Shown in pieces: positions 26,901 to 36,716 of a stretch of DNA of 64,000 bases. The translations under genes were made by a program, and so were the position numbers. The notes beneath the pieces were generated by a model that made no database searches, was not told where the DNA came from, and worked only from the letters and a program-made list of their open reading frames with translations. The first letter of the stretch is position 1. Each line of letters opens with the position of its first letter. Origin of the DNA: Rhynchospora pubera (lineage: Eukaryota; Streptophyta; Magnoliopsida; Poales; Cyperaceae); NCBI GenBank assembly GCA_028095005.1, contig CM051459.1, positions 196,021,902-196,085,901 of the forward strand, in the 5' to 3' direction.

Positions 26901-29009
26901 TTTGGACTTGCGAAGTCCATACTTCTTTCTTTCTCCATAGTAGCCTGGTAATGGGATTTTGCTGCAAAAGGAGAGATCTTTCAAGCTCCTTTGGAGTGCA
27001 GCTTGTTTGCATCTTTCAGCCAGGTACTGGTATGAGAAATTTATTCTTGGCATAACGCCTATCGCTGCTCCAGGGTATTTGTCCAAAAATGCCTTTTCTA
27101 GTTCTTGCCCAATCAGAGGTGGCATTTTTCTGAAGAATTTTTCCGAGAGTTCTGAGGAAATGTACATCCTCCCGGATTTTGCTGCAAGGATCTTGTAATC
27201 ATTCATGTAATTGAACAGATCCTTAATATGGTTGCATGACAAGCGCTCAAGGTCTTGGTAAGCGCGTGTCTGTTCCTCAGTGGACCCTTGGTATGGGTCT
27301 TCTAGCAGTATCATTCTTCGAATGCAGGAGATCACGTTTTGGGGATCATCTGCAACCGCTATCAATTCTTCATATTCATGGGGATACGCCATTCTCCATT
27401 GGATGAACATCTTTTTCTCTACATCCCCTAGGAGATTTTCAATGAAAATCACCTTACTCTTGTTATCCGTCCAGTTGCGGTCATTAACCACATTGAGAGT
27501 AATTGATTCCCATCGAGAAATTACATCACCATATTGCCCGATATCGTCTGGTAATACCAGAATTGCACCTTTGTCACTTTGAGCATCTGGAAGGTTGAAT
27601 CTCCCATTATGCTGTTGTGCATAACCTCCTTTGAGTCTGCCAACATGATCTCTGATTTCATGTATTGTTGGCATCGGTGTTTGCCTTGATGTGCTTGCTG
27701 GTGGATAGTTAACAGGACCCATTACTGGTTCTGTTGGCCTTCTCTGGGTGAGTGAACTCTCAGCTGTTGAAAAAGCTGATTCCATCATTTTTGTGAAAGC
27801 CTTCATCTTAGGATATTCTAGTTCCGTTTCTTCTGCCGCGTATGCAAAATGCGACAGTTTGTCTTTATCACCTTCAGAGGCGAATGGATTGAGCCATTCT
27901 TCCTCTGATTCTTCATCTTTATCCCAGATTGGACAATAATCTAGCATCGGCCCTTCTCTAGACAGAGATGCTAGTAGTTGGATTGACTCCAACTCTTCCA
28001 GGGTTTCTGGCTCTTCAATTGTCACCATCAAAGCCATTTCTCCATCTAGTTCTTCTTCATCATTAGGCCCGACAGCTGCTGGTTCTGCTGGTGCAGTTGC
28101 TGTATATCCACCAAATCTAATGGCTAGGGAGCCATCAGTTCTTGATCTGACTCGAATTGTTTGTGGGTGTTGTACTTCTGGAATTGCTGGTGGCCTGATT
28201 ATCCATCGTTGGCCTCTCAATTCTTCGGTTGATCTCGGTTGTCCCGGTATAGCTCTTATGCCTCTGCTCGCTAGGTGCTCTGTTACACCTTGGACATTGT
28301 ACCGAAAATTTGTGTGGCTTGTGTTCGATAATCTCCCTATTAAAGATCGAGAGATTAAGAGGTTGCTTTCTCCACCTCGCCATGATTCATACCCATGAGT
28401 TTGTACAACCAATTGGATGTGATTGTAGAAATCATGAATACTAACCATCATGTCAGGAACTGCGTATGCCAGCTGTGTGTTGTCTGTTAAGTCCATTTCC
28501 ATGGAACTTATCAGTGAGGTATCATTACCCCATCTTGTGTCTCTCAAAACAACTAGAGCATTTACCCCTGCACTTCTTCTGTGCAGAGCATATAGCCTGA
28601 CCATTACAACACCTATGTGTAAGTGCTGTAATCCTTCTTCTACGAGCCTATTGTAGCTTTCTTGGGAAATAAAGGGGATTTCCCTTTGATTTCCAACCAC
28701 CAAAATTCTTTCATCGGAATAATGTTGGTATACCCGATGATTTCTTTCGCTCCATCCGGCTTGGTATAGTGTTTCTGCCGGGACTTGCTGTGCTCTGCGG
28801 AACTGTGAGACGCTTAGCTCCGCATCAGGACTTAGTTGAGATTCTAATGTCCTTCGATATTGCCTACGCCTTGGCAATCTTCTTTGTGCCTCATGTCTTA
28901 ACCGGCTTCCGAGTCTGTAATCCCGGATTTGATCTTCAATGGTTGGTATTTGGTTTTCATGGCCTGATACAGATGGCCTACTCACTGTTTCTGTTTGAGT
29001 ACGACTCAT
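23937..29009 (-). CDS. Pararetrovirus polyprotein: movement, coat, protease, RT, RNase H
   Basis: A 1690-aa uninterrupted frame. Domains in order: movement-protein region about residues 60-260 (includes RLSNTSHTNFRYNVQGV); acidic spacer; coat-protein region about 480-725; CCHC knuckle CFICGEEGHFARECN near 731; a second Cys/His-rich cluster about 826-873, characteristic of badnavirus-like coat regions; aspartic protease LDTGAT near 1017; reverse transcriptase with FDLKSGFHQV near 1300 and catalytic YIDDILVF near 1364; RNase H about 1510-1640 (ETDGCMEGWGG, TIDAEIHA, RTDCQA and a final DALSRL). No integrase is present. The start ATG overlaps the stop of the upstream ORF as ATGA, the usual leaky-scanning arrangement. 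All catalytic motifs are intact. Closest in style to badnavirus/tungrovirus; genus not assigned. Confidence 0.93.
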   Translation of the reverse strand: MSRTQTETVSRPSVSGHENQIPTIEDQIRDYRLGSRLRHEAQRRLPRRRQYRRTLESQLSPDAELSVSQFRRAQQVPAETLYQAGWSERNHRVYQHYSDERILVVGNQREIPFISQESYNRLVEEGLQHLHIGVVMVRLYALHRRSAGVNALVVLRDTRWGNDTSLISSMEMDLTDNTQLAYAVPDMMVSIHDFYNHIQLVVQTHGYESWRGGESNLLISRSLIGRLSNTSHTNFRYNVQGVTEHLASRGIRAIPGQPRSTEELRGQRWIIRPPAIPEVQHPQTIRVRSRTDGSLAIRFGGYTATAPAEPAAVGPNDEEELDGEMALMVTIEEPETLEELESIQLLASLSREGPMLDYCPIWDKDEESEEEWLNPFASEGDKDKLSHFAYAAEETELEYPKMKAFTKMMESAFSTAESSLTQRRPTEPVMGPVNYPPASTSRQTPMPTIHEIRDHVGRLKGGYAQQHNGRFNLPDAQSDKGAILVLPDDIGQYGDVISRWESITLNVVNDRNWTDNKSKVIFIENLLGDVEKKMFIQWRMAYPHEYEELIAVADDPQNVISCIRRMILLEDPYQGSTEEQTRAYQDLERLSCNHIKDLFNYMNDYKILAAKSGRMYISSELSEKFFRKMPPLIGQELEKAFLDKYPGAAIGVMPRINFSYQYLAERCKQAALQRSLKDLSFCSKIPLPGYYGERKKYGLRKSKTYKGKPHESHVRVFKRKHADKVRKCKCFICGEEGHFARECNRKTGNIARAAIIENMELSDSWDVLSVDLNEPDSDAICSLSEGEVGNVASAVINDLPFGEQSFMMQAEQLSWRSYIQLPEDQRDCPHDWQDNDSVPTGHEKCSMCKEITTESTRAYCKNCRLTVCPMCSRFRLGRRIRTKVQPIAPYDSKDQLINELMSYVQYLLAENGKLKQQLFEARTEDLEAEFDELMKKDKGKIKLRFEDEEVDEEIEMEPRNPTGALRIASANTISTEEIEQFNTVVQDPVRGKRVLNRLYNMEITFEIPGVNPFKVQAILDTGATVCCVNQEIVPKEALEPSAYPIQINGVNSTQIASLKLKNGSMLIESNRFRIPFTYSFSMGKKEGVQMLIGCNFIRSMQGGLRIEGQNVTFYKNITTIATTTDAEVVQAAIPELDLTGLEYIEVREAVAYHQEQESQQFKEKFRPLLNRLKEQGFIGENPLEHWSKNQVTCSLDIINPDLQIQDKPLKHVTPQMKEQFEKHTKALLQLGVIRPSKSRHRTMAIMVNSGTTIDPVTGKEIKGKERMVFNYRSLNDNTHKDQYSLPGINTILKKVGHSKIYSKFDLKSGFHQVAMAPESIEWTAFVVPGGLYEWLVMPFGLKNAPAIFQRKMDQCFAGTEDFIAVYIDDILVFSENEQQHAEHLRKMLEICEKWGLVLSPTKMKIAVREIEFLGAIIGKSKVKLQPHVIKKIVSFDEEKLKEKAGLRAWLGILNYARSYIPKLGTLLGPLYTKTSPHGDKRLKPSDYELIRKIKEKVQNLPDLELPPTGSYIILETDGCMEGWGGICKWKPKKHDPRSIEKICAYASGKFPVIKSTIDAEIHACMETLKALKIHYLDQQEITLRTDCQAIISFFNKSAQNKPSRVRWINFVDYVTGTGVQVNFEHIDGKLNSLADALSRLTTKLAVTSEIQEQQELFLAHLEGAFEEADRFSDSLNKQMNELILKISSLL

Positions 29010-29404
29010 TGTATCTTTTTCTTTTCTTCTTCGTATATTTTCTTTGGGTCTCGATATACGAAAAATTTGCCTGTTATGGTTGGTCGATTTGAGGTTGTTG
29101 GCGGTCCGAGACTTAAGCTCTTGAGTTGATTTTGGATTTGTTCTAGGGCCTCGGATGTGTCAGACCCTTCAGGCGCTTTTGTCCTTCTGAGGTCTCTTAT
29201 TTGATCCTTGCAATCTTCAAGTTCTTCTTTGATTTTAACAAGCAGTTGAATGATTGTGTTGTTCTGCTTGATAATTGTTGAGGTGCCCTTTTGTGTTGCT
29301 TCGGATGGTTTAACAAAACCAAGGGCTGGCTCTTCTAATGATTCTGTTGCTCGTAAGGCCTCTCTGTATACTGAACTTTCAGCAGTGAGACGCCAGTCGC
29401 TCAT
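29006..29404 (-). CDS. Virion-associated-like small protein (badnavirus ORF2 position)
   Basis: 132 aa. The central part (IIKQNNTIIQLLVKIKEELE) is a predicted coiled coil and the C-terminus is basic (KKIYEEEKKKIQ), as in the virion-associated/nucleic-acid-binding ORF2 proteins of badnavirus-like caulimovirids. Its stop codon overlaps the polyprotein ATG (ATGA). It is the first long ORF after the leader; no ORF1 precedes it. The assignment rests on position, size and coiled coil. Confidence 0.75.
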   Translation of the reverse strand: MSDWRLTAESSVYREALRATESLEEPALGFVKPSEATQKGTSTIIKQNNTIIQLLVKIKEELEDCKDQIRDLRRTKAPEGSDTSEALEQIQNQLKSLSLGPPTTSNRPTITGKFFVYRDPKKIYEEEKKKIQ

Positions 29405-29662
29405 AAAAAAAAATTAATTTTAATCAAGATTTATTCTTAATTTCCAAATGACTTTTAATTTCAAAATATTCTTAGGCTGGCATTTCGGGTTTAATTATTC
29501 CATTTTATTTAGTGTTTAATTCAAAAATCCTGAATTTTCTCTATTACAACATCTGGTTTCTCTTGGGGACAGTTTTTGGGGTTCCTAAAGCATTTAAAGG
29601 TGGGTAAAGTGGCAAAATCCCAATTTCCTTGTTTTTGGGTGGCAAATAACTAATTTTCCCTT

Positions 29663-31558
29663 CTTTTAATCATTCTTTTTATAATTATTTTCTTCAATTT
29701 AAACTAGACTTCCACAATTAACAGTAACCTTTTTTTAATGGGCTTGAAAATTTTATTTATATGACTAAATCTTAATTTGTGACGATTGAAGACCCACATG
29801 GCCCCATAACTGACTTATGTTTTAAGGTACTTGCAAGCACCACTTTACTCGGCTATTCTCCATTTCTACTTGACTCATCCGACCTGAAACTAGTACAACT
29901 GACCTACTAGTCTACTACTATGCACCTAAAATTACTACTCCGATAGAGAGGAAGGCAGGAATTATGGTGGTTTTTTTTTTTTTTTTGAAATAAGATGTCA
30001 TTTATTTATAGAGGCATGACCCACTCTATGAAATAGAATTTATTCCTCTTCTCCGTCTGGCAGGAGTTGTGGACTTGTGGTGCTCATTTTCACTTTTTCA
30101 TAGTGTAAAAAGTAGGTCAACTTGTTTCTCAATAAATAAATTTTGGTCAACATGTGAAACTTCTTTGAGTAAATATGAATTCAGGAGAGTTTTCTTTTCT
30201 TGACCCCTCTTGCTCTGAAAATTTGTTTCTGCTTCTTTTGAACGTTTGACCTAAATTTTTACAACCGAAGTCAACCATTTGTTTCTGTCAAATAATAAAA
30301 AAAAAGGTAAGTTCTCGTATAAAACATATCAAGAAAATAATTTACTGACATAAGACAATAAATGGAAGTATCAGTAATTTGTTGATTAATTTTCACATAT
30401 TCAAAAAGCCAGCCCACATATCGATAAAACTTACACCAAAAATAAAATAAAATAATAAGTGACAAAATATGACCCCAAATATTCATGTAACAATTTTTTA
30501 TTGTGTTTAACTTTAAGGAACAGAGGTCCAATTTCCAACAGGCCAAAGCTTGTTAGATGGATATTACGACTATTTTTTCCAATGGGTGAGATTAGATCCA
30601 TGATTTAAAAAAAAAAAAATGAATCAATTGTCTCAACTTTAAATTTTATAAAGAATTCTATAAATTTCAAACTTTCAATTTCCATTCAAAATACACTATT
30701 CTTAATTAGCCACTACATAAATCGACGAAATTATCGGTCAAATACTTGTAATCAACAGTATTGGCGGTCTGAATCATACATTAAGTCCCCTAATGACCAA
30801 TATCGTTATACAAAATGCGCTGGCATTATCATATTAAATTTTCCCTAATTATGTTTTCCAACCAACTAATTAAATCATTGCATTTGCCAAATCTAGAACT
30901 CGCCCAGCAAAATTTGTAAACAAGAAAATTGAAACAACACATAAAATCGAGGTATTGCTTGCCAAAACCAAACTAATGCAGTTTTAACACCATTTTGTAA
31001 AGAACGGTTCCATATTATTTTCACATCCACCTAACTGAATACGATATAGGAAGACTTTTGTATCATGACCACAATTTTGTGTAGTACACGTAGTGCAAAC
31101 AAAGAAAGGGAGAGAGACCGATGAGTCACACTACGCATGAATCTTTGATTATACCAGACAAATATTGAATTTAAAAAATAAAATAACATTTTTGTCGAGA
31201 GAAAGACTTTGAGGCTAATTCCTTTTCTTCCAGAAAAAAGCTAAGAACTCAAGGAAAACAAACCCAATTAAACAGATAAAATACTATTGCAAAGCGAGCT
31301 TTATACGCAAGGTAGGTTATACTTACAGCGCAAAGGATTGTAAACATGTAGACGATAACGCAATTTGTAATTGCGCGCCATGGCTACTGTTACTACATAT
31401 ATAAATGGGAAAAAATTCCTCGTCGCAATTTCAACAATTACGTCACGACTCGATCCGATCACTAAAAGAACGATTTGACTTCTCTCCAGTTTCAAATAAT
31501 GGACGTATACTGTTTTACGTGTCCATCTCATCCGCAGGCAGTGACATACTGACATACC
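29663..31558. other. Intergenic spacer, no gene seen
   Basis: AT-rich sequence between the endogenous virus and a MITE. It contains homopolymer runs (T-run near 29972-29988, A-run near 30607-30620). The open frames are short, AT-driven and without domains. Confidence 0.5.
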
Positions 31559-31734
31559 GGACCCGAATCCCGTGTAGCGCGGGACACCGTGTAGCGCACG
31601 TACGAGCCGTCTGATCTTGATCGGACGGTTAATTTTTTACGGGCCTATCAATCTAGGTTACATGCACGGGGCTCCCTTGTCCATTGAATCTTGATCAGAC
31701 GGCTACGATGCCGCGCGCACCAGATCTGAACTCC
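31559..31734. mobile_element. Short MULE-type MITE, core family copy 2
   Basis: 176 bp, from GGACCCGAATCCCGTGTAGC to CACCAGATCTGAACTCC. Flanked by TGACATACC (31550-31558 and 31735-31743), a perfect 9-bp TSD, or 10 bp if the shared C is counted. It is nearly identical to the copy at 21728, with a small deletion near the right end. Both copies share the terminal inverted repeat and the ACGAGCCGTCTGATCTTGAT core. Confidence 0.87.
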
Positions 31735-31807
31735 TGACATACCCTGCTGCATGAATCAGATTTACGTTTTACATGTGCCTTTTTTTGTTATTGATTATTA
31801 ATTAATT

Positions 31808-31958
31808 TTTTTTAAGATAAATTGGAGTTCTAAGCCATTAAACTTATTTTTAAATTAAATGTCTATGAAAGATCCCCAACCGGATTTCGAACCTGCGACC
31901 TTTCATTCAAAGAGTCAAGATGCATTGCTCTTTGCCACTAGATCAAGAGCTGGTTCTC
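31808..31958 (-). mobile_element. tRNA-derived SINE
   Basis: On the minus strand it starts GAACCAGCTCTTGATCTAGT, which includes a degenerate A-box (TGATCTAGTGGC). A B-box, GGTTCGAAATCC, follows about 45 nt later, and it ends in an A-rich tail (T-run at 31806-31813 on plus). Direct repeats GATTATTAATTAATT (31793-31807) and GATTATTAATAAATT (31959-31973) flank it with one mismatch. About 150 bp, typical of plant SINEs transcribed by Pol III and moved by LINE enzymes. Confidence 0.82.
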
Positions 31959-31973
31959 GATTATTAATAAATT

Positions 31974-34855
31974 GATTCTCACAAAAGGGGAAACTTACCT
32001 ATTTCCTTTTCTCCTTTTTTTTATATTATAAAGTTTTGTTGTTTCCCCAAGATCACATCACCACCGACTGTTTTCTGAGTTGTTAACTTGTTATTTCAGT
32101 CTAATACATTTGCCAAATATATAATTTAAAGAATATGATTTTAATTAAATATTTATATAATCTTGTCGGATATTTTTCTTGCAATTGTTTATTTAAGATG
32201 ATGTTCATTTTCATTTGAAATATCTCTTCAAATAATATTTAAATTAATTTGTAATATGCAAGAGCTAGCATACCATTTAATCCATTTAATTAATCTCATT
32301 CTAAAATCCTAACCCTCACAAAAATAAATAACATACTTTCAACTATGTCCTACTTTTCTATCTTGAAGCAAAAAGGATATTACTTCCTATACACACCTAT
32401 GTATAAATCAACTTCATAGTATACTCAAAATGATTAGTTTGAAACTTGCAATTGTTGATATGAATAACGTCAGCAAATAAAAGATACATAAATTGATAAT
32501 AACTATTGCAGCCCCATCGAAAGTGCTCCTATACCTAGTGCTTCAAACATGAGCACCAAAAATTATTTTTTTGCCAACATTATAGCACTATAAAATTATT
32601 ATACACATAATGACTAATTTTTTTTTACATTTCATATGGTACAATTTTGCTTGACGACAATGCTACTAAAAATAAATTAATTTAAGTTTGGTGATTTCCA
32701 CTCGTTCATATCACATCCGTTTATGAATTTAATCTTAGAGTTTGTCGAATAAATATATTTTAGAATATAAGTGTTAATTGTAATTATTTAACTTCTTCCA
32801 CGGCACAAAAAAATCAATGCATACCAAATATTATTGTCGTAGTTATTTATTTATTTTGAAGTGGATATAGAAATACATTATATATATCAAAATGAATTTC
32901 ATTGATGCAATTTTTTGCCTTCGATTTTAAGTTATATCAATTATCACAAATATATTATTTCATTTCAATTTGCCATTTGACTCTTAAATTTTATGCTATT
33001 ATATATGTTCAATTATTTTTTAGACCACTTAGCAGCGGCTGCTAAGGATATATGTTCAATTATTTTAAGGCCGGTTTTCTCTAATCTGGCCACGGTAAGT
33101 TAATTTTGTATATTTTTTTTTCACAACGAACTTGTCGAAACGGTTTGAGGGGTACAAATTTCGGTTTATTTATTTACGGTTATAATTTATCTAAAAAATT
33201 GGGATTTTTCTCAATTATTATTAAATAAAGAGTCGGTGCATTATCCCTATCTACAACTGCGGAAAAGACCGTCGCACAAATATTAAAGCATATCCCCACC
33301 CACGCACCCCGGACCCGTCACCCGCTTTAAAATATATAATAAATAAATATATAATTTGGGAAGAAATAAAAATAGTAAAGAATAAAAGGGAATTTAAAAA
33401 AAAAAAAGAGAAACGAAAAGGATGCATCTGGTACTTCCTAATCCGGAGAAGAGAAAATAAAAACACCAAACGAAAAAAAGAGGCTGAAGGCAGTTAAGAG
33501 CTCAAAGGGGCCCACGGAGTACTTGCAGCCACCAAAACCCTTGCAACGACTTGTAACTACTGAATAGGAGTAGCCTCCACTTTATTGACAGTACAAGTGA
33601 AGCTCACTTTGCTGAAAGTGTGAAGCACTCCATTAGTTGAAACCCACCACTCTCCCCCCTTAATTCAATCCAATTTTATAATCTCTCTCTCATATTTTAA
33701 AAATGGTGTATTGTGCCAGTACAACACAATGCATTCGTCAATGATAGGAGTGGGACGAGTGTAAGAATCATAGAGGCAGTTCTCTACTCCTGCCTAGCAA
33801 ATACATTGCTTGTTGCAAGACCTAGGTGGACCTAGTTCACAGGATAAATGCAAGATCCAAGGAGATTTGTTAACTATTGTTATGGCAAATCAAATGGCAG
33901 CATTAATTGGTATTAGATTCTTCATTATTAGGTTATTTAGACGATCTATTGGGATAAGCAATATGCATTTTTTTTCTCGTTTTCTTAATTAGTAGACGGC
34001 ATATGATTATAAAAGAATTTAAGTGATATCTATACTTTCTTTCTTATAAAAGAGTCAACTTCATAAATAAATAAATATAAAAAAATGAAATTTTGATTTA
34101 TATATGATAAAAATAAATGGCAAAGTTAAATATCATATTTTTCGCAATACGTTTGTAAACATCAGTTATAGAATAAATAAACTTACTTTTTCTTATACAT
34201 GAGAAAATAAAATAAATAAGATATACTTTTAATTATGGTTGCTTGCTTATATACTATAGTGGAGGCCGGATACAATGTCAACAATGACAATTATTTAGTA
34301 TTTGTATATTATAATTTTAAGAGGATTAAAATTCTCCAGCACCGAGAGGACACTAAACAATTGTGTTATAATTCACAATTTCACATGTGGAGCAAGATAA
34401 TTGGTGATCCATGTGTAGCCAATGGTTGGTCATCCAACCGCCACCATGTGGCTTTGTCAAACAGAACTCTCACTCCCAAGACGTGCACTTAACACTCACA
34501 TTTGATTAAAGTCATTAATCCAAGTTGCTTCCCCTATTTAATGAAATGATGAGGAGGGTTTGATTAACTGGCGCCTAACAAAATTTTTAATAATAATCTA
34601 TAAACACATAGCATAGCTTGGCTCACTGTCATAATATATATACATGTTCCAAGGTTGTTATATATGCACCTTGGTGTTAGCAAAATCATTATGCATGTCA
34701 TCAATAAAATTTACTGCTGTCACAGTACAATGAATCTTTCTAGTAAAGTCATGAATCTCTAACTACTGATTTTATAAACATAATATTCTGTGATATGTTA
34801 TTGATTGAGATAATTAATTGAGGTAGCTATATATTAGCCTTTTTTAACTTTGGTT
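31974..34855. other. Intergenic spacer, no gene seen
   Basis: AT-rich sequence. The only structured item is the tiny hairpin insertion at 33020-33047, listed separately. Frames at 33251-33469, 33810-33992 and 34235-34492 lack domains. Confidence 0.5.
33001..33066 (-). mobile_element. Hairpin micro-retroposon 1 with 19-bp TSD
   Basis: The 19-bp sequence ATATATGTTCAATTATTTT occurs at 33001-33019 and 33048-33066. Between the copies lies a 28-bp insert. Read on the minus strand it is a near-perfect palindrome with stem CTTAGCAGC / GCTGCTAAG, then TGGTCTAA merging into an A-run. Hairpin, A-tail and long direct repeats suggest LINE-type retroposition of a tiny RNA. Confidence 0.65.
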
Positions 34856-34985
34856 CCGTTTGGACAGGTGTGGGAAGAAGGGAAGAAGTGGGAAGAAGTA
34901 TTGGAAAGTGTGTAACTTTGTGAAGAGTTTGAATTGTTTATAATTTTTTTTCTTCCTCCTTCTTCTTCTCTCATCCAAACAAAGG
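34856..34985 (+). mobile_element. GTTTGGA-end MITE, copy A
   Basis: About 130 bp with inverted ends CCGTTTGGACAGGTGTGGGA and TCTCATCCAAACAAAGG. The interior includes GGAAAGTGTGTAACTTTGTG. The same element lies inverted at 41821-41962 and a diverged form at 46205-46376. The TSD is not resolved. The CCGTTTGGA ends resemble common hAT-like plant MITEs, but the superfamily is not proven. Confidence 0.7.
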
Positions 34986-36716
34986 CTTTGATATGAACTA
35001 AACAGAGACATTAGTAATTAACTGGTATTCCAGTCAGTAATTTTACACAATCATTAATGGTAGAAGTGATCCGACTGTCTAGTTTCCATCAGATAACTAC
35101 AAATAAGTTAAAACTTATTACGCTAATATTATGCAATTAATTAGTCAGATACAGTTAAGTGGGCATTTGCTTGTTTATGAAAGGGACGGAAGATATATGT
35201 GGCTTGTCATCCATAGAATTGGATGAGCCGCTTGTTCTTTTCTGTAAGCAAAAAGCTGATTAGAGATTAGACTATGTCTATATGCAATAGTAAACGCTAA
35301 CTTGGAAAACTGATTTAACGACTAATTAATTAATTAAGTTCAATGGAGAGTGATGCAAGATCACTTCTATACTCATCTAGAATTGATCCCTATATGTGCC
35401 TCTTAGTCATGCATCACACCTACTTATTGATCTGGAATTGAGCTGATAAAAGTTACTACTAAGCACATTAGCTTAAAAATTTAGCACAAGTGTTCAAAGT
35501 CATTTTAACTACTGATTGGGTATTATTAATTAATATAACTTGAGTGATAAATATACACTATGGAGATCTATGAATTATTGTACAGTAAAATCCTAAAGTA
35601 CCAATATATATAGCATCAGATAAAGTTTCTTACATTTATGAATTTTTATAGCAATAATCATACTTGAACCAAGATAGTATGCTACTCAATTTCTATGTTA
35701 CTACCAACTACACTGAAAACTCAAAAGCCGGATGTTACCACATATGCACACAAGCAGAATGCAATTAATTAAAACATACCTCAAAAAATAATGTGAAATA
35801 ATAACCAGTTGGCTTACGCAATAAACGACTGGTCGACCAATAAGGAAATAGAGCTTATTGGCATTGGGCATGTCAATATGCTACCCTATAAATATTGTTG
35901 AATTTTTCTCAATTAACAAATGTTTAGAAACTGAATTTTGAAACGGCAACAGTGATACAAATGTATTCTATTACGTCGTGCGTATCATGGTCTAGACTAA
36001 AAATTATTCAACTCATCTCCACTTCAAACAGAAAATGGAGATTCACTAATACCAAACTTAGGCAAATTCTGGCAATATCAGCTGATGCTTAGTTGTGACT
36101 GCAGTTCAGCAGTTGGTGAATTTTCTCTGAAGCTGATGCATCAGCATCATATGGTAAGAATGGAGTTGTCCATTTGAATTGGAATCAAGGAAGGGAATTG
36201 CCTCTCTGTGCAAGTACAACTTTTATTCCTTTATGCATTGATTGGGCAAGGTAAGTGCTAGTTGGCTTGCAACTGAAACAAACTCATGGGAAGCTGAACC
36301 TAATCCATACACTTTTCTTGGCTTAGAGCCAGATAACAACCTCAAGCCAACTCTAAAGAGGTGAACAGCAGCACAAACAGAGATAAAATCATAAAAAGAA
36401 AAGAAGAGCAAGGAGCAAGCTCACTCCCTTTACGTGAACGCAATGTCACTCTTTCTCTCTCTCTCTTTCTCTCTAAAAACACCAATTATACCTTCACGGA
36501 AAAGCTCTATTGATCAAAGAAAGAATGCAAAGAATCATCTTTTTTCCATTCATCAATCAAGGTTAATTAACCAAATAATTTAACACGCCAAGTCATTAAT
36601 TCACAGGATTTACCCCACGTTATTGACTAATATACCCCTCTTTACCAATTTCAAATATTTTCATCCCCAAAAAAAATTTGTAAAAAAAAAATAATAATCA
36701 ATTGGCCATGTACTCA
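34986..36716. other. Intergenic spacer downstream of the zinc finger gene
   Basis: No gene was recognised. A 62-codon minus frame (36223-36411) has no domain. The 36.0-36.5 kb stretch is less AT-rich than its surroundings and ends in a CT microsatellite (36445-36474), so it could be part of an unannotated transcript. No known miRNA precursor was identified. Confidence 0.4.

Larger units (their letters stand above)
22390..29662 (-). mobile_element. Endogenous badnavirus-like pararetrovirus, about 7.27 kb, apparently full length
   Basis: On the minus strand the order is leader second half, 132-codon ORF, 1690-codon polyprotein, 141-codon ORF, promoter, poly(A) signal, initiator-tRNA-Met primer site, leader first half. 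The length matches one whole bacilliform caulimovirid genome (usually 7-8 kb). The long frames are uninterrupted, so the copy is young or selected. It is linear with no LTRs and no obvious TSD, as expected for accidental integration of viral DNA. The ends are defined by a 57-61 bp imperfect inverted repeat (22390-22450 and 29606-29662), so the limits are approximate. No ORF equivalent to badnavirus ORF1 was seen. Confidence 0.85.

Noticed and set aside
36000..36480. A miR156- or miR172-type precursor
   Set aside because: Short GC/CT stretches looked similar at first, but neither the mature sequence nor a matching arm is present.
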